Assembly (NCBI RefSeq): GCF_020733635.1 | Contig: NZ_JAJFZL010000001.1 | Coordinates: 4,836,001 to 4,900,000, forward strand | Direction: 5' to 3' | Origin: Nocardia spumae | GTDB lineage: Bacteria; Actinomycetota; Actinomycetes; Mycobacteriales; Mycobacteriaceae | DNA: 64,000 nucleotides | Part shown: piece by piece, positions 8,051-16,868 of the stretch | How positions within the stretch are numbered: position 1 is the stretch's first letter | Layout: every line of letters begins with the position of its first letter | Position numbers and translations under genes: made by a program | The notes under the pieces: model-generated | Told to the model about the DNA's origin: nothing | Database searches by the model: none | What the model saw: the letters and a program-made list of their open reading frames with translations, nothing else

Positions 8051-9068
8051 GGTCAGGCTTCGGCTGAACGCGGCGGCGGTGTCCCAGTCTCGGTTCGCGC
8101 TGTCCCCGCTTGCCGAGACCTTGGGGTCGGTGCTCGTGTTGGGCAAGGACGGGCCCGCCAAGCCGTGGCTCGCCTCCTGGTACGGGCGTCACCACACCGA
8201 TTTCCTGGCCGGCCTCGATGGTGACCCGTTCGCGATCGGTCTGGTCCGGCTGCTGGCCACCACGAAATGGATACCGCGGTTCGTCGCGATCCCCCCGCCC
8301 GGCGGGATGCGAACAACACTCGACGACGAACTGGCCGCGGTCGCCGCCATGCCTGACGCGCTTGTGCGCACCGAACTGGAGCTTTCGGTGGCCAACAGCT
8401 GGCTGCGCCATGACCTGGACTGGCTGACCGGGCACAGCTGGGGAGCCAGAACCTCCGACATGCTGCGGTCGGCTTGGCGGGCATATGTGTTTCCGGAATG
8501 GCCTGGTCGCCGTGCGGTATTGGAGCGCGAGATCACCTATCGCTCCGGTGTGCTGGCCCGTGAGGGCTGGCCGCCTGCGCTGCGGCACATGGCCCGGCGC
8601 AGCGCCTGGGTCGGGTCGGACACGATCCAGTTCGGTACGCAGGACGCTCCGGACCGTATAGTCGGCGACGCTGGAATGCTGTTCGTGCCGGTCACCCATA
8701 CCAGTGGCTCCTGGTTGTGTGAGGCGCCACCGGACCGGCGCGCGCTGGTCTACCCCGCCCGGGGTTTCGCCGTCGAGGATCGCGAACCGGTCGATACCGC
8801 TCTGGAGCGGCTGATCGGCCACAACCGCGCCGCGATCCTGCGCGAACTCGAACGACCAGCGACCACCAGCGAACTGGCCACCTTGTTCGACCTGTCCCTG
8901 GGCACCGTCGGCGGGCACCTGACGGTGCTGCGCGACGCCGGACTGATCACCGGCACCCGGATGGGCCGCAGAGTCACCTACCGCCGCACCGAAGCCGGGG
9001 ACCTGCTCATCGCCATCAACCGGGGATCGAACCGCAATCACAACGAACACGGCCACCACATCGGCTGA
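8049..9068 (+). CDS. ArsR-type winged-helix regulator with DUF5937-like N-terminal domain
   Basis: 339 residues. The last ~80 residues hold a winged HTH of ArsR type (IGHNRAAILRELERPATTSELATLFDLSLGTVGGHLTVLRDAGLITGTRMGRRVTYRRT, split here only for description at residues ~260-320). The N-terminal ~230 residues match the pattern of the DUF5937 domain common in such actinomycete regulators and probably bind an effector. No metal-binding cysteine box is seen. It starts with an ATG after GGAGG. It is divergent from the MFS transporter and probably represses it through the inverted repeat at its own start. Confidence 0.85.
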   Translation: MVRLRLNAAAVSQSRFALSPLAETLGSVLVLGKDGPAKPWLASWYGRHHTDFLAGLDGDPFAIGLVRLLATTKWIPRFVAIPPPGGMRTTLDDELAAVAAMPDALVRTELELSVANSWLRHDLDWLTGHSWGARTSDMLRSAWRAYVFPEWPGRRAVLEREITYRSGVLAREGWPPALRHMARRSAWVGSDTIQFGTQDAPDRIVGDAGMLFVPVTHTSGSWLCEAPPDRRALVYPARGFAVEDREPVDTALERLIGHNRAAILRELERPATTSELATLFDLSLGTVGGHLTVLRDAGLITGTRMGRRVTYRRTEAGDLLIAINRGSNRNHNEHGHHIG

Positions 9069-9115
9069 TCACAGACTCGATCCCGGGCCAGGGCGATACG
9101 TCGTCCCCATGGGGC

Positions 9116-9745
9116 TCACCGCCGCCGCGCGGTCCCGACCACCAACGGCACAATGGTCGGCATCATCGTCGGCATTCGCGTGTGCTCGATCTCGTCGATG
9201 TCGAAATCGCTTGCCTCCAGCAGGGATTCGAAATCTCGGTTGGCGTGGCAGCCGTCGGCGAGGCGTCGTTGCAGCGGGGTGATCAGGTCTTGCACTCCTG
9301 CGCGCAGGCCGGTGCCGCGAACGTGTTCGTGGAAGAGGAACTGGCCTGCGGGGCGGAGGACGCGGTGGAGTTCGCTCAGGGCTCTTGCCGGGTCGCGGAG
9401 CGAGCAGAACACCAGGGACGCGGTGACGGTGTCGAAGCTGGCGTCGGGGAATTCCAGGTTGTGGGCGTCACCGTCCACGATGGCGATCGGGACGTCGGGC
9501 GCGTCGTCCCGCGCCGCCAGCTGGGCGCGCATCACCGGGTTCGGTTCGAGTAGGACGAGTTCGTCCAGGTCGTCGGGATAGTTGGGGAGCGACAGGCCGT
9601 TGCCGACGCCGATTTCCAAGGTGCGGCCGCGCGCGCGGGCGAGCTGGGCGCGGCGCATATCGGCTTGGCCGGCTCGATCGACGCGGGCCATGAAGCCGGG
9701 ATACCAGCGAGCGAATTGGCGCTGGCCGAAGGTTGCGGTAGTCAT
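9116..9745 (-). CDS. Class I SAM-dependent methyltransferase
   Basis: 209 residues. The SAM-binding motif I reads LEIGVGNGLSL (about 43-53), followed by acidic VLLEPN at strand 2, a GDAHNLEF motif and VFCSLRDPARALSELHRVLRPAGQFLFHEH near motif III, the pattern of UbiE/METTL7-like methyltransferases (short pieces; residues ~110-145). No membrane segment. It is divergent from the alpha/beta hydrolase-LuxR fusion across 136 bases containing an overlapping palindrome. The substrate is unknown. Confidence 0.88.
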   Translation of the reverse strand: MTTATFGQRQFARWYPGFMARVDRAGQADMRRAQLARARGRTLEIGVGNGLSLPNYPDDLDELVLLEPNPVMRAQLAARDDAPDVPIAIVDGDAHNLEFPDASFDTVTASLVFCSLRDPARALSELHRVLRPAGQFLFHEHVRGTGLRAGVQDLITPLQRRLADGCHANRDFESLLEASDFDIDEIEHTRMPTMMPTIVPLVVGTARRR

Positions 9746-9770
9746 GCAGACGAGTCTGGTCTGTGACAGC

Positions 9771-9798
9771 GGGCCACGTCATGGCCCTTTCGGGCCAT
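9771..9798. promoter_or_regulatory. Nested palindromes in the divergent methyltransferase/hydrolase-LuxR region
   Basis: GGGCCA (9771-9776) pairs with TGGCCC (9782-9787), and ATGGCCC (9781-9787) pairs perfectly with GGGCCAT (9792-9798). The middle arm can pair either way. A plausible binding site for the adjacent LuxR-type HTH; a mutually exclusive hairpin in a leader is the alternative. Confidence 0.4.
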
Positions 9799-9881
9799 TG
9801 TCGGCGACCGCAACGCCCAGCGCCTCGCACGATCATCTCTTGTCGTGAGACCCTGACGAGACGACGCGTTAGAGGGACATC

Positions 9882-10928
9882 ATGTTGCGCATCGAGGACC
9901 AGGTAGTTCGTCATGTGACGACCGTCGGTGGCGACGTCGCCTATTCGGCGGTCGGCACGGGTCCCGCGCTGCTGATCGGCGGCTGGTGGTGCAGTCATCT
10001 GACCCTCAACTGGGAGGATCCCCGGTTCCGGGCATTCCTGTCCCGGCTGACTGAGCGATTCACCGTCATCCGATACGACCAACCCGGGCGCGGTATGTCC
10101 GGGCCCGCCGGATCTCCACTCGATCTGGACGGTGAGATCGCCGTGACGGCCGACATCATTGACGCGCTCGAATTGGAGCGCGTCGCCGTGCTCGGCGCGT
10201 CGTCGGGTGGGGCGGTCGCGGCGGGCATCGCGGCGCGGCTACCCCGACGGGTGCATCGGCTGGTGCTCTACGGCGCGTTCGCCCGGGGATCGGATATCGC
10301 GCCGGCCAGTGTGCGGGAAGCGCTGGTGAACACCATCTCCGCGCACTGGGGGCTGGGCTCGCGTCTGCTCGCCGATATCTTCGTCCCCGGCGCGGACAAC
10401 GCCGAACGTGAGCGGTTCGCCCGGTTCCAGCGCCTGTCCGCGACCGCCGAACAGGCCGCGCGATCACTGTCGGCCACCTACGAACTCGATGCGACGGATT
10501 ATCTTGCGGCCGTGACAGTTCCGACGACGGTGCTGCACCGCCGCGACGATCGCGCGGTGCCCTTCGCGCTGGGCGCCGACGTCGCTCGCCGCGTCCGCCG
10601 GGCAACCGTGGTCGAACTTCACGGCGAGGATCATTTCCCGTGGCGCGGGGACGCGACCGCTGTGGTCGACGAGATCCTGCGCGGGCTCGGGCATCCGGTG
10701 CGGTCCCGGCCGGTCCCAGCGGGACCCGACGCGGTGACCGAGCGGGAACGGGAGATTCTCCGGCTGGTCGCCGACGGGCTGACCGACGCGCAGATCGGCG
10801 AACGGCTGATGCTGAGTCCGCATACGGTTCATCGGCACGTCGCCAACGCTCGCACCAAACTGGGGGTGCGGTCGCGGGCGGCTGCCGCGGCGGCAATCAG
10901 AGCCGACCGCTCGGACCCCACACCCTGA
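9882..10928 (+). CDS. Alpha/beta hydrolase fused to a LuxR-type HTH
   Basis: 348 residues with AGAGGGA upstream of the ATG. Residues 1-265 form an alpha/beta hydrolase: nucleophile elbow GASSG at 105-109 (Ser107), acid at Asp222/223 in HRRDDRAVP, and His251 in GEDHFPW, so the triad looks complete. After a short linker, residues 284-340 form a LuxR/GerE HTH (TEREREILRLVADG, SPHTVHRHVANARTKLG). This is an enzyme or enzyme-derived sensor welded to a DNA-binding domain. The hydrolase domain may cleave or bind a signal such as an ester or lactone. The likely target is its own divergent promoter with the methyltransferase gene. Confidence 0.88.
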   Translation: MLRIEDQVVRHVTTVGGDVAYSAVGTGPALLIGGWWCSHLTLNWEDPRFRAFLSRLTERFTVIRYDQPGRGMSGPAGSPLDLDGEIAVTADIIDALELERVAVLGASSGGAVAAGIAARLPRRVHRLVLYGAFARGSDIAPASVREALVNTISAHWGLGSRLLADIFVPGADNAERERFARFQRLSATAEQAARSLSATYELDATDYLAAVTVPTTVLHRRDDRAVPFALGADVARRVRRATVVELHGEDHFPWRGDATAVVDEILRGLGHPVRSRPVPAGPDAVTEREREILRLVADGLTDAQIGERLMLSPHTVHRHVANARTKLGVRSRAAAAAAIRADRSDPTP

Positions 10929-11201
10929 TCACGCACCTCGAGGGCTTCCTGTATATACCGCTACGTTTCGAATTCGTTTGCGACGGATCCCACTGCCGCG
11001 ACGGCGTTCAGCTGGACCGCGACCATCCTGTTGATCGTCGCGGCAGTGGCAGCGGTGCGTTCGGTCATATCGAGCCTGACCGAAGTCGAGACCATCGGAA
11101 AGAAGAGCGTCGAAGTCGTCACCACGCGGGCCAGCGTCGACGAAAAGTACGCCACCGGCCTCGAGCGGATCGGCAAGGCCGTGGACTCGATGTCGCAGTA
11201 G
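10929..11201 (+). pseudogene. Possible remnant of a small membrane protein, no start codon
   Basis: Directly after the stop of the hydrolase-LuxR gene, the same frame stays open to TAG at 11199-11201. It encodes a hydrophobic helix (WTATILLIVAAVAAV) followed by an amphipathic tail ending GKAVDSMSQ. No ATG precedes the helix; only internal GTG or TTG codons exist. The composition looks protein-like rather than random, so it may be the 3' end of a decayed gene. The family is not recognised. The rest of the gap to 11363 holds only the promoter region of the acyltransferase. Confidence 0.3.
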
Positions 11202-11363
11202 AAGCGACCGTCGGCGACGAGGGTCTTTCGGACGTGCCCCACCGGGCGTTCCGTCTCTACCGGTGCTCCGCTCCCGGCGGATAGCGTCGGTTGCTGAGTG
11301 GTGCGGCCGAGCCGACAGGGTTCGGCAGCGCCTATTCGACGACGAGTATTCGAAGGCGAACTG

Positions 11364-12806
11364 ATGGGCGATCCACGCGAATCTCATCTGACCCAGTCGG
11401 ATTTGTTCTCCTGGAGTATGGAGCGCGATGCCATTCTGCGCTCGACAGTGGTGTCGACTCTGATGTTGGATACCACCCCGGACGTGGATCGATTGCTGCG
11501 AATGATCGACCGTGGAACGCGGATGGCGCCGAGGTTCCGCGACAAACTGGTCGCGTTGCCGATCGGCCTGGCTCCGCCCCGGTGGACCCCGGACACCGAT
11601 TTCGATTTGTCATGGCACGTGCGTCACGTCGCGTTGCCCGCGTCGACAGATGCTTCCTCGGTCCTGGAATTCGCCCGCTGCGAGGCGATGACCGCCTTCG
11701 ACCCGGCACGACCACTGTGGCAGGCGACGCTGCTGAGCGGACTGAGCGGCGGGAGGGCCGCGCTTGTTCTCAAGTTTCATCATTCGCTGAGCGATGGTGT
11801 GGGCGGCATTCAACTGGCGAACGAGATTGTCGATTTCACCCGGGCCGGGCGCGATCCGGAACCGGTTCCCGAGCGCCCTGTCGCACAGCGCCGCGGGCTG
11901 CCCGCCATCGTGGCCTGGAATTGGGCCGTCGGCTCGGCACTGGCGCGCAGCGGTGCGTCACGGCTGCCGCTGCTGGCTCGGCGAGCTGTGACAGCTCCGA
12001 TTCGAACCGTCCGCGACAGCGCGGCCATGGCGATTTCGTTCGGGCGTCTGGTGCGCCCGGTCACCGATACCTGGTCCCCGGTGATGACGCGGCGCGGTCT
12101 CGGACGACGGTTGGCGACCCTCGATGTCCCCGTCGCGGACTTGCGTGCGGCAGCGCATACCGCGGACTGCACGATCAACGACGCCTTTCTGGCCGCGGTC
12201 GTCGTGGGTTTGCGCACCTACCATGCCCGCCACGGCGCGGATGTCGAGCGGCTTCGAGTGACGATGCCGATCAGCCTGCGCAGGGCGGGCGATCCGATCG
12301 GCGGGAATCGCCTCACGTTGTCCAGGTTCGCGCTTCCAGCCGACCGCGCGGACCCCGCGGACGTGATGCGGGGCCTGCACGAGGCGATCGTGGGGTGCCG
12401 CAGCGAACCCGCACTGCCGTATTCGGCTGCCGCGGCGGCCATCCTGAATCGCTTGCCCGTCGGCATGGTGACCGCCATGCTGAAACATGTGGACTTCGTC
12501 GCGTCGAACGTCCCGGGCTCACCGGTACCGATGTATGTCGCCGGCGCGAAAGTCGAGCGGATGTATGCCTTCGGTCCCACGATCGGCACGGCGTTCAACG
12601 TGACCCTGATCTCCCATGTCGGGACCTGCTGCGTGGGGATCAACGCGGACACCGCCGCCGTGCCGGATCTCGAAGTGCTGAAGGATTGTCTCATCGACGG
12701 CTTCCGCACCGTGCTCGAGGTGGCGACCGCTCATCCTTCCGGCGAATTCGATAATGCCGCAGGTGAATTCACTGGTCACGATCAGGTCCAGGGCCCGCGC
12801 CGGTGA
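11364..12806 (+). CDS. Wax ester synthase/diacylglycerol acyltransferase (WS/DGAT)
   Basis: 480 residues from the ATG at 11364. The condensing active-site motif HHSLSDG lies at 139-145, where the second His is the catalytic base, and a CTINDAFLAAV segment near 270-280 matches the conserved second motif of the family. Length is usual for bacterial WS/DGATs. It esterifies fatty acyl-CoA with long-chain alcohols or diacylglycerol to make storage wax esters or triacylglycerol at the inner membrane face. Its 3' end overlaps the convergent DUF1772-nitroreductase gene by 25 bases. Confidence 0.92.
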   Translation: MGDPRESHLTQSDLFSWSMERDAILRSTVVSTLMLDTTPDVDRLLRMIDRGTRMAPRFRDKLVALPIGLAPPRWTPDTDFDLSWHVRHVALPASTDASSVLEFARCEAMTAFDPARPLWQATLLSGLSGGRAALVLKFHHSLSDGVGGIQLANEIVDFTRAGRDPEPVPERPVAQRRGLPAIVAWNWAVGSALARSGASRLPLLARRAVTAPIRTVRDSAAMAISFGRLVRPVTDTWSPVMTRRGLGRRLATLDVPVADLRAAAHTADCTINDAFLAAVVVGLRTYHARHGADVERLRVTMPISLRRAGDPIGGNRLTLSRFALPADRADPADVMRGLHEAIVGCRSEPALPYSAAAAAILNRLPVGMVTAMLKHVDFVASNVPGSPVPMYVAGAKVERMYAFGPTIGTAFNVTLISHVGTCCVGINADTAAVPDLEVLKDCLIDGFRTVLEVATAHPSGEFDNAAGEFTGHDQVQGPRR

Positions 12807-13795
12807 CGATCTCCCACCGCCGTGTCCTGATCCCGGCCGCCGCCATCGCATGGAGGCTGGACGCTCACCGGTTCGATCCGGAAGACGGGGCAACGGCTCG
12901 CGGCGGCGGCGAAGCTGTCCGGGGAGCTGGATTCGGCCACCCCGTTTCTGACGAATGCCTGTGCTCCCCTGGGGTTTTGGCGGGGGAACGCGCGTAGCAC
13001 GGGGACGCGCTGCGGCTCGGTCACTTCGATCAGGTCGACGATCCGGGACTTCCGGCCGCGAGCGAGCACACCGTGTCCGGCGACGCGAGCGTTCTTGACC
13101 CAATCGGCATCGGGATAGGCCTGGACGAGGTACTCGACGCCGTCGACGAGTATCGGCGCGACCGGGGTGGTTCGTGGTGTTCCCGTAGCGCGGCCCTTGA
13201 CCGTGAGCAGATGAATCGGGCCGAACGGCATGCCGATTCGATCGGCGAATACGACGACCCGATTGCGGAGACCGCGTGTCGTGGACGGCGTGTGGCGTTC
13301 GTCGCGCAGCCGGCCGACGCCGGCGGTGGCGGTGGCGGTGGCGGTGAACCCGATGACCACCGCGATCACCAGAGCGAAGGCGAGGAGCGCGCAACCGGTT
13401 CGGGTGACATGCAACAGTTCCCAGCGTCGCAGGATATCGGCGTAGTCGGCGGGCGGGGTACCCACTGCCCATCGTTTGATCTGCTGATTGATCGGGACGT
13501 TCCCGAATCGGGTCACCAGGAATGAGGTGACCAGCAGCGCGGCGGCGGTCGCGGCGACCCACCGCCGGCCGCCCCGCGATCGCGCCGCGAGCAGCAGGGT
13601 ACTGAGCACCGCCAGACCCATCAGCGATTGCATGACCGGCCCGTTGACCCGCATGAGTGCGACGTGGAAGGTGAACCGAACATCAAGGGGCACTTCGCGA
13701 AACGCGTACAGCACATTCACGGCGCCGTAGCCGAACGCGCCGGCCAGCAATCCGGAGAACAGGAGGGCGGCGCCCCGGACGGATTTCGACAGCAT
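12782..13795 (-). CDS. DUF1772 membrane domain fused to a deazaflavin-dependent nitroreductase-like domain
   Basis: 337 residues from the ATG at 13795, chosen because GGGAG lies five bases upstream; an in-frame ATG at 13807 overlaps that site. Residues 1-~165 have four hydrophobic helices with the DUF1772 pattern (NxxxNxxI/K: TRFGNVPINQQIKRW). Residues ~178-305 read as a deazaflavin (F420)-dependent oxidoreductase: HLLTVKGRATGTPRTTPVAP, YLVQAYPDADWVKNARVAG (split motif; phosphate-binding and W-x-N segments). The last ~25 residues are low-quality Gly/Asp/Arg sequence that lies partly antisense to the WS/DGAT 3' end, suggesting a lost native stop. It is divergent from a TetR gene with duplicated operators. 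Confidence 0.85.
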   Translation of the reverse strand: MLSKSVRGAALLFSGLLAGAFGYGAVNVLYAFREVPLDVRFTFHVALMRVNGPVMQSLMGLAVLSTLLLAARSRGGRRWVAATAAALLVTSFLVTRFGNVPINQQIKRWAVGTPPADYADILRRWELLHVTRTGCALLAFALVIAVVIGFTATATATAGVGRLRDERHTPSTTRGLRNRVVVFADRIGMPFGPIHLLTVKGRATGTPRTTPVAPILVDGVEYLVQAYPDADWVKNARVAGHGVLARGRKSRIVDLIEVTEPQRVPVLRAFPRQNPRGAQAFVRNGVAESSSPDSFAAAASRCPVFRIEPVSVQPPCDGGGRDQDTAVGDRHRRGPWT

Positions 13796-13812
13796 CGAGA
13801 CTCCCATCGGAT

Positions 13813-13835
13813 ATCGCAACCTCGAGTTGCGATAG
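13813..13835. promoter_or_regulatory. TetR operator copy 1
   Basis: TATCGCAAC-N5-GTTGCGATA is a perfect 9-base inverted repeat. It lies 18 bases upstream of the DUF1772-nitroreductase start and 48 bases (centre to centre) from a second copy at the tetR start, which is strong evidence for autoregulation plus repression of the divergent gene. Confidence 0.8.
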
Positions 13836-13860
13836 TGTCAGCATGCTCGCCCGCAGTCGA

Positions 13861-13883
13861 TATCGCAACTAGGAGTTGCAATG
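13861..13883. promoter_or_regulatory. TetR operator copy 2, overlapping the tetR start
   Basis: TATCGCAAC-N5-GTTGCAATG repeats the neighbouring operator with two changes in the right arm. The spacer holds the AGGAG ribosome-binding site and the right arm ends on the ATG at 13881. Binding here would block both transcription and translation of the regulator. Confidence 0.75.
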
Positions 13884-14468
13884 AGTTCGTCCGCACCGCT
13901 GGGGCGTGGACCGAAGGTCCGCGCCGCCGTGCTCGCCGCCACCGTCGACGAGCTGAGCGAACGGGGATACGCCGCGTTCACGATCGACAACGTCGCCCAG
14001 CGCACCGGTGTGCACAAGACCACCGTCTACCGGCGATGGCCCGATCGCGACAGCCTGATCGCCGAGGCGCTGACCGACAGTGTCGCCGCGAAAATCCCGA
14101 TCCCCGATACCGGTTCGGTCGACGACGACCTGCGCGCCCTCGCGCGCAGCCTCGTCGCATGGGCCGACAGCGCCTCCGGCCGCGCCATCGCGGCCGTGCT
14201 GGTGTCCACCGCCGCCGGCCTGCCCGCACCACCCAATTCCGCTCGCCACGTGTTCCGCGACCGGATTCGGCAGACGCTGCCGGTCGTGACGCGCGCGACC
14301 GCCCGTGGCGAGATCCCCGACGGCACCGATCCGGCCGAGATGATCAAGACGCTGGTGGCGCCGATCTACTTCCGCGTGCTGATCACCGGCGAGCCGGTGG
14401 ACGACAGCACCGCCGACGCTGCCGCGAGAGTGGCGCTGACGGCCGCGCGTGCCGGCCTGTTCACCTGA
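13881..14468 (+). CDS. TetR/AcrR-family repressor
   Basis: 195 residues. The N-terminal HTH reads AFTIDNVAQRTGVHKTTVYRRWP (residues ~33-55 in parts), the standard TetR pattern with a KTTVYRRW recognition helix. The C-terminal all-helical domain resembles the TetR_C_11-type ligand-binding domains. Its start lies inside operator copy 2, so it is autoregulated. The divergent DUF1772-nitroreductase fusion is the predicted target; the ligand is unknown. Confidence 0.9.
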   Translation: MSSSAPLGRGPKVRAAVLAATVDELSERGYAAFTIDNVAQRTGVHKTTVYRRWPDRDSLIAEALTDSVAAKIPIPDTGSVDDDLRALARSLVAWADSASGRAIAAVLVSTAAGLPAPPNSARHVFRDRIRQTLPVVTRATARGEIPDGTDPAEMIKTLVAPIYFRVLITGEPVDDSTADAAARVALTAARAGLFT

Positions 14469-14519
14469 ACCGCAGCGGCGAGGGGGTGCATTCGATGTCG
14501 ATCCGCCCCGGTATGGCGC

Positions 14520-14942
14520 TCAGAATCGACCGGCGGCGAATCCGGTCAACAAGACCAGGAAGCCGCCGATCTCACCGACGATCAACAGCGCCAGGATGAC
14601 CCGCATACTCGGCGGGGCGTTGTGCATCTGATTATCGGTTTCACCCCGCAGGCCGAGCCGGACGTAGTTCGCGATAGTGATGACGAACATCGCGATCATG
14701 GCTCCCGCGGCCACGGAGTTCACCACCGCGGGCCAGCCGGACAGCTCCACGAACAGCGAAATAAGAACGACCGCAAAGGAATACATCAGGGCCGCACGGT
14801 GCGCGATGTCGATGTAGGGATGCGCCAGGCCGTTCGCGGACGCGGTCATCGCCTGCCATTTCCACACCCCGAGCACCAGCGCCGACAAGAAGATCAACCC
14901 GCCGGAGAACAGCACCACGGCGGTTTCCGTGTGAACAACCAC
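14520..14942 (-). CDS. Four-helix integral membrane protein of unknown function
   Basis: 140 residues from a GTG with a GAGG site about 8 bases upstream. Four hydrophobic helices at about 8-25, 46-66, 74-92 and 112-133. A conserved-looking HPYIDIAHRAALMYSF segment, with two His, lies between helices 1 and 2, and YVRLGLRGETDNQMH after helix 3. A small actinobacterial membrane protein; function not recognised. It precedes the MscS gene's 3' side with no clear link. Confidence 0.75.
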   Translation of the reverse strand: MVVHTETAVVLFSGGLIFLSALVLGVWKWQAMTASANGLAHPYIDIAHRAALMYSFAVVLISLFVELSGWPAVVNSVAAGAMIAMFVITIANYVRLGLRGETDNQMHNAPPSMRVILALLIVGEIGGFLVLLTGFAAGRF

Positions 14943-15059
14943 GTTCGTACCTCATCACTCGAGAACCAACCCACAGGTCGGTAATGCGAGGCGAGTGTAA
15001 ACCGGGCAGGTGTCGGATTCGGTCCCGAACCCTGCTGCCACGGACGGGGATAGCGCGGA

Positions 15060-16112
15060 CTACTCCGCCATGGCGTGCGCCCGCTCGACCACACTCGTGG
15101 GCACCTTCGGCAGCGCACCGGGATATTCCCGCCCGAGCCATGCCAGCAGTTCCTCTCGCACCGCGCACCGCAGCGTCCACACGTCGTCGGCGTTGCGGGC
15201 GGACATGGAGGCGCGAACCTGGATTCCGAACGGAGTGCTGTCGGTGACGAGGAGGTTCCAGTTCCGGCCGTCCCAGTCGTCGCGGCTGCGCAGGTAGGCG
15301 CGCAGGTGGTCGCGCAGTTCGTCGACCGGCGTGCTGCTGTCGAGGTAGAGGAAGACGGTGCCGGTGATCTGAGGGCCGCCTTTGGACCAGTTCTCGTAGG
15401 GCTTGGAGTTGAAGTACGAGACGGGCATGGTGAGGCGGCGGTCGTCCCAGATCCGGACGGTCAAGAACGACAGGGTGATCTCCTCGATCGTGCCCCACTC
15501 CCCCTCGACCACGACGGTGTCGCCGATCTTCACCGAATCCCCGAAGGCGATCTGCAGACCGGCCATGAGGTTGGCGAGCGTGGATTGCGCGGCCACACCG
15601 GCGATGATGCCGATGACGCCGGCGGAGGCGAGCAGTGAGGTGCCGAGAGTTCGCAGATTCGGGAACAGCAGCAGGATCGCGACGGCCGCGGTGGTGATCG
15701 CCAGCACCGTGGTGATGATGCGCCGGACCAGGGTCAACTGGGTGTGCAGGCGTCTGACCCGGGCGGTGTCGGTGGCCCGTCTGGCGTACTTGTCCAGTGT
15801 GTTCTCGGCGATCGCGTCGACGGCGCGCATCACCAGCCAGGCCGCGGACAGGATGGCCATCGCCGCCAGAATGTTCAGCACGACCCCGTCGTGTCGCAGC
15901 TGGATCCGGGCCAGCGGATAGGTGAAATGCAGGGCGAGTGTCGCGAGGAAGATCTGCAGTGGCAGATGGATGCGCCGCAGCAGGGCGGGTAGCCGGTTCC
16001 GAGGATGTTTGTCGGCGGCGTGGGACAGCAGGCGGTCGGCCAGTATGCCGATGGTGATGGTGACCGCGAGGGTCACCGCGAGGACCACCAGCGGTCGAAG
16101 TACCTCCTCCAA
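15060..16112 (-). CDS. Small-conductance mechanosensitive channel (MscS family)
   Basis: 350 residues if started at TTG 16112, which has GAGGAG 8 bases upstream; the frame extends to 16250 but that extra N-terminus is Arg/Pro-rich and unlikely. Helices near 5-25, 60-80, 95-115 and 150-170 are followed by the pore-lining glycine/alanine helix (SLLASAGVIGIIAGVAAQ) and the beta domain FGDSVKIGDTVVVEGEWGTIEEITL in pieces, the MscS signature. The C-terminal domain is alpha/beta. It opens under membrane tension to release solutes on hypo-osmotic shock. Confidence 0.9.
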   Translation of the reverse strand: MEEVLRPLVVLAVTLAVTITIGILADRLLSHAADKHPRNRLPALLRRIHLPLQIFLATLALHFTYPLARIQLRHDGVVLNILAAMAILSAAWLVMRAVDAIAENTLDKYARRATDTARVRRLHTQLTLVRRIITTVLAITTAAVAILLLFPNLRTLGTSLLASAGVIGIIAGVAAQSTLANLMAGLQIAFGDSVKIGDTVVVEGEWGTIEEITLSFLTVRIWDDRRLTMPVSYFNSKPYENWSKGGPQITGTVFLYLDSSTPVDELRDHLRAYLRSRDDWDGRNWNLLVTDSTPFGIQVRASMSARNADDVWTLRCAVREELLAWLGREYPGALPKVPTSVVERAHAMAE

Positions 16113-16274
16113 GGCTTCCAACTCCTCGCGACGACTGCATCTCGGGCTTCTCGCCACGCTACCGATCGAGGCCGGAGCTCGCATTCGCCCAGGACTGTGG
16201 GAAATTCGACAGTTCCGGGCTCGCGGCGGTCGAATAGTGATCGACCGCAACGCTTCCGGGCCGGCGGGAGCCGA

Positions 16275-16853
16275 TCATCCCAGCGTTGCGCTGGCCGCTC
16301 GCAACTCGCCCAGCGCCGCCAGTGTGAGCCGGGAGAGCTCCTCGGAGGTTTCGAACTCACCTTCGGACCATTCGGCGAATCCGCGTTTGAAGGCGAGGAC
16401 GCCCAATTCGCTCGCGAGCGCGGCGGTCGGGCCGGGCACCCCGCGGGTGATCAGAGCCTGTGTCATGGCGGCCGCCAGGCTGACGGTTTTGAGGGCGTCC
16501 CGTTCCTGAAGTTCGGTGCTGGCGGCAACGGCTGCTTTGAGGCGGGGTGCGAGCTCTCGATTCATGGGCCCCATGGCGGTCGAGGCGCGTTCGAGGCCGG
16601 CGGCGACCGCCTCGAGCGGGCTGGCGGCGGCCGATGCCTCTTCGATCCCCTCGGTCAGCAGCCGGCTCAGCGTCTCCTGCCCGGCCACCAGGAGTTCGCG
16701 TTTATCGGGAAAGTGCCGGAAGAAGGTGCTTTTCGTGACTCCGGCGCGTTCGGCGATCTGCGCGACCGTGGTGGCGTCGTAGCCCTGCTCGGTGAACAGA
16801 TCGACAGCCGCCACGACCAGCCGTTCTCGTGCGCCTGGTTCCCATCGACCCAT
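16275..16853 (-). CDS. TetR-family repressor
   Basis: 192 residues. The HTH reads VAQIAERAGVTKSTFFRHFPDKREL (about 30-54), with the acyl-TetR-like STFFRHF recognition helix. The C-terminal domain is helical. It is divergent from an NAD(P)-dependent SDR gene, and the 84-base gap holds two related palindromes that are its likely operators. It presumably represses the SDR and itself. The ligand is unknown. Confidence 0.9.
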   Translation of the reverse strand: MGRWEPGARERLVVAAVDLFTEQGYDATTVAQIAERAGVTKSTFFRHFPDKRELLVAGQETLSRLLTEGIEEASAAASPLEAVAAGLERASTAMGPMNRELAPRLKAAVAASTELQERDALKTVSLAAAMTQALITRGVPGPTAALASELGVLAFKRGFAEWSEGEFETSEELSRLTLAALGELRAASATLG

Positions 16854-16868
16854 AGGCTCATCATAAGT

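Noticed and set aside
10961..11242. Reverse 93-codon frame between the hydrolase-LuxR and WS/DGAT genes
   Set aside because: The forward frame in the same stretch has a more protein-like helix and tail; the reverse one has no motif or ribosome-binding site.
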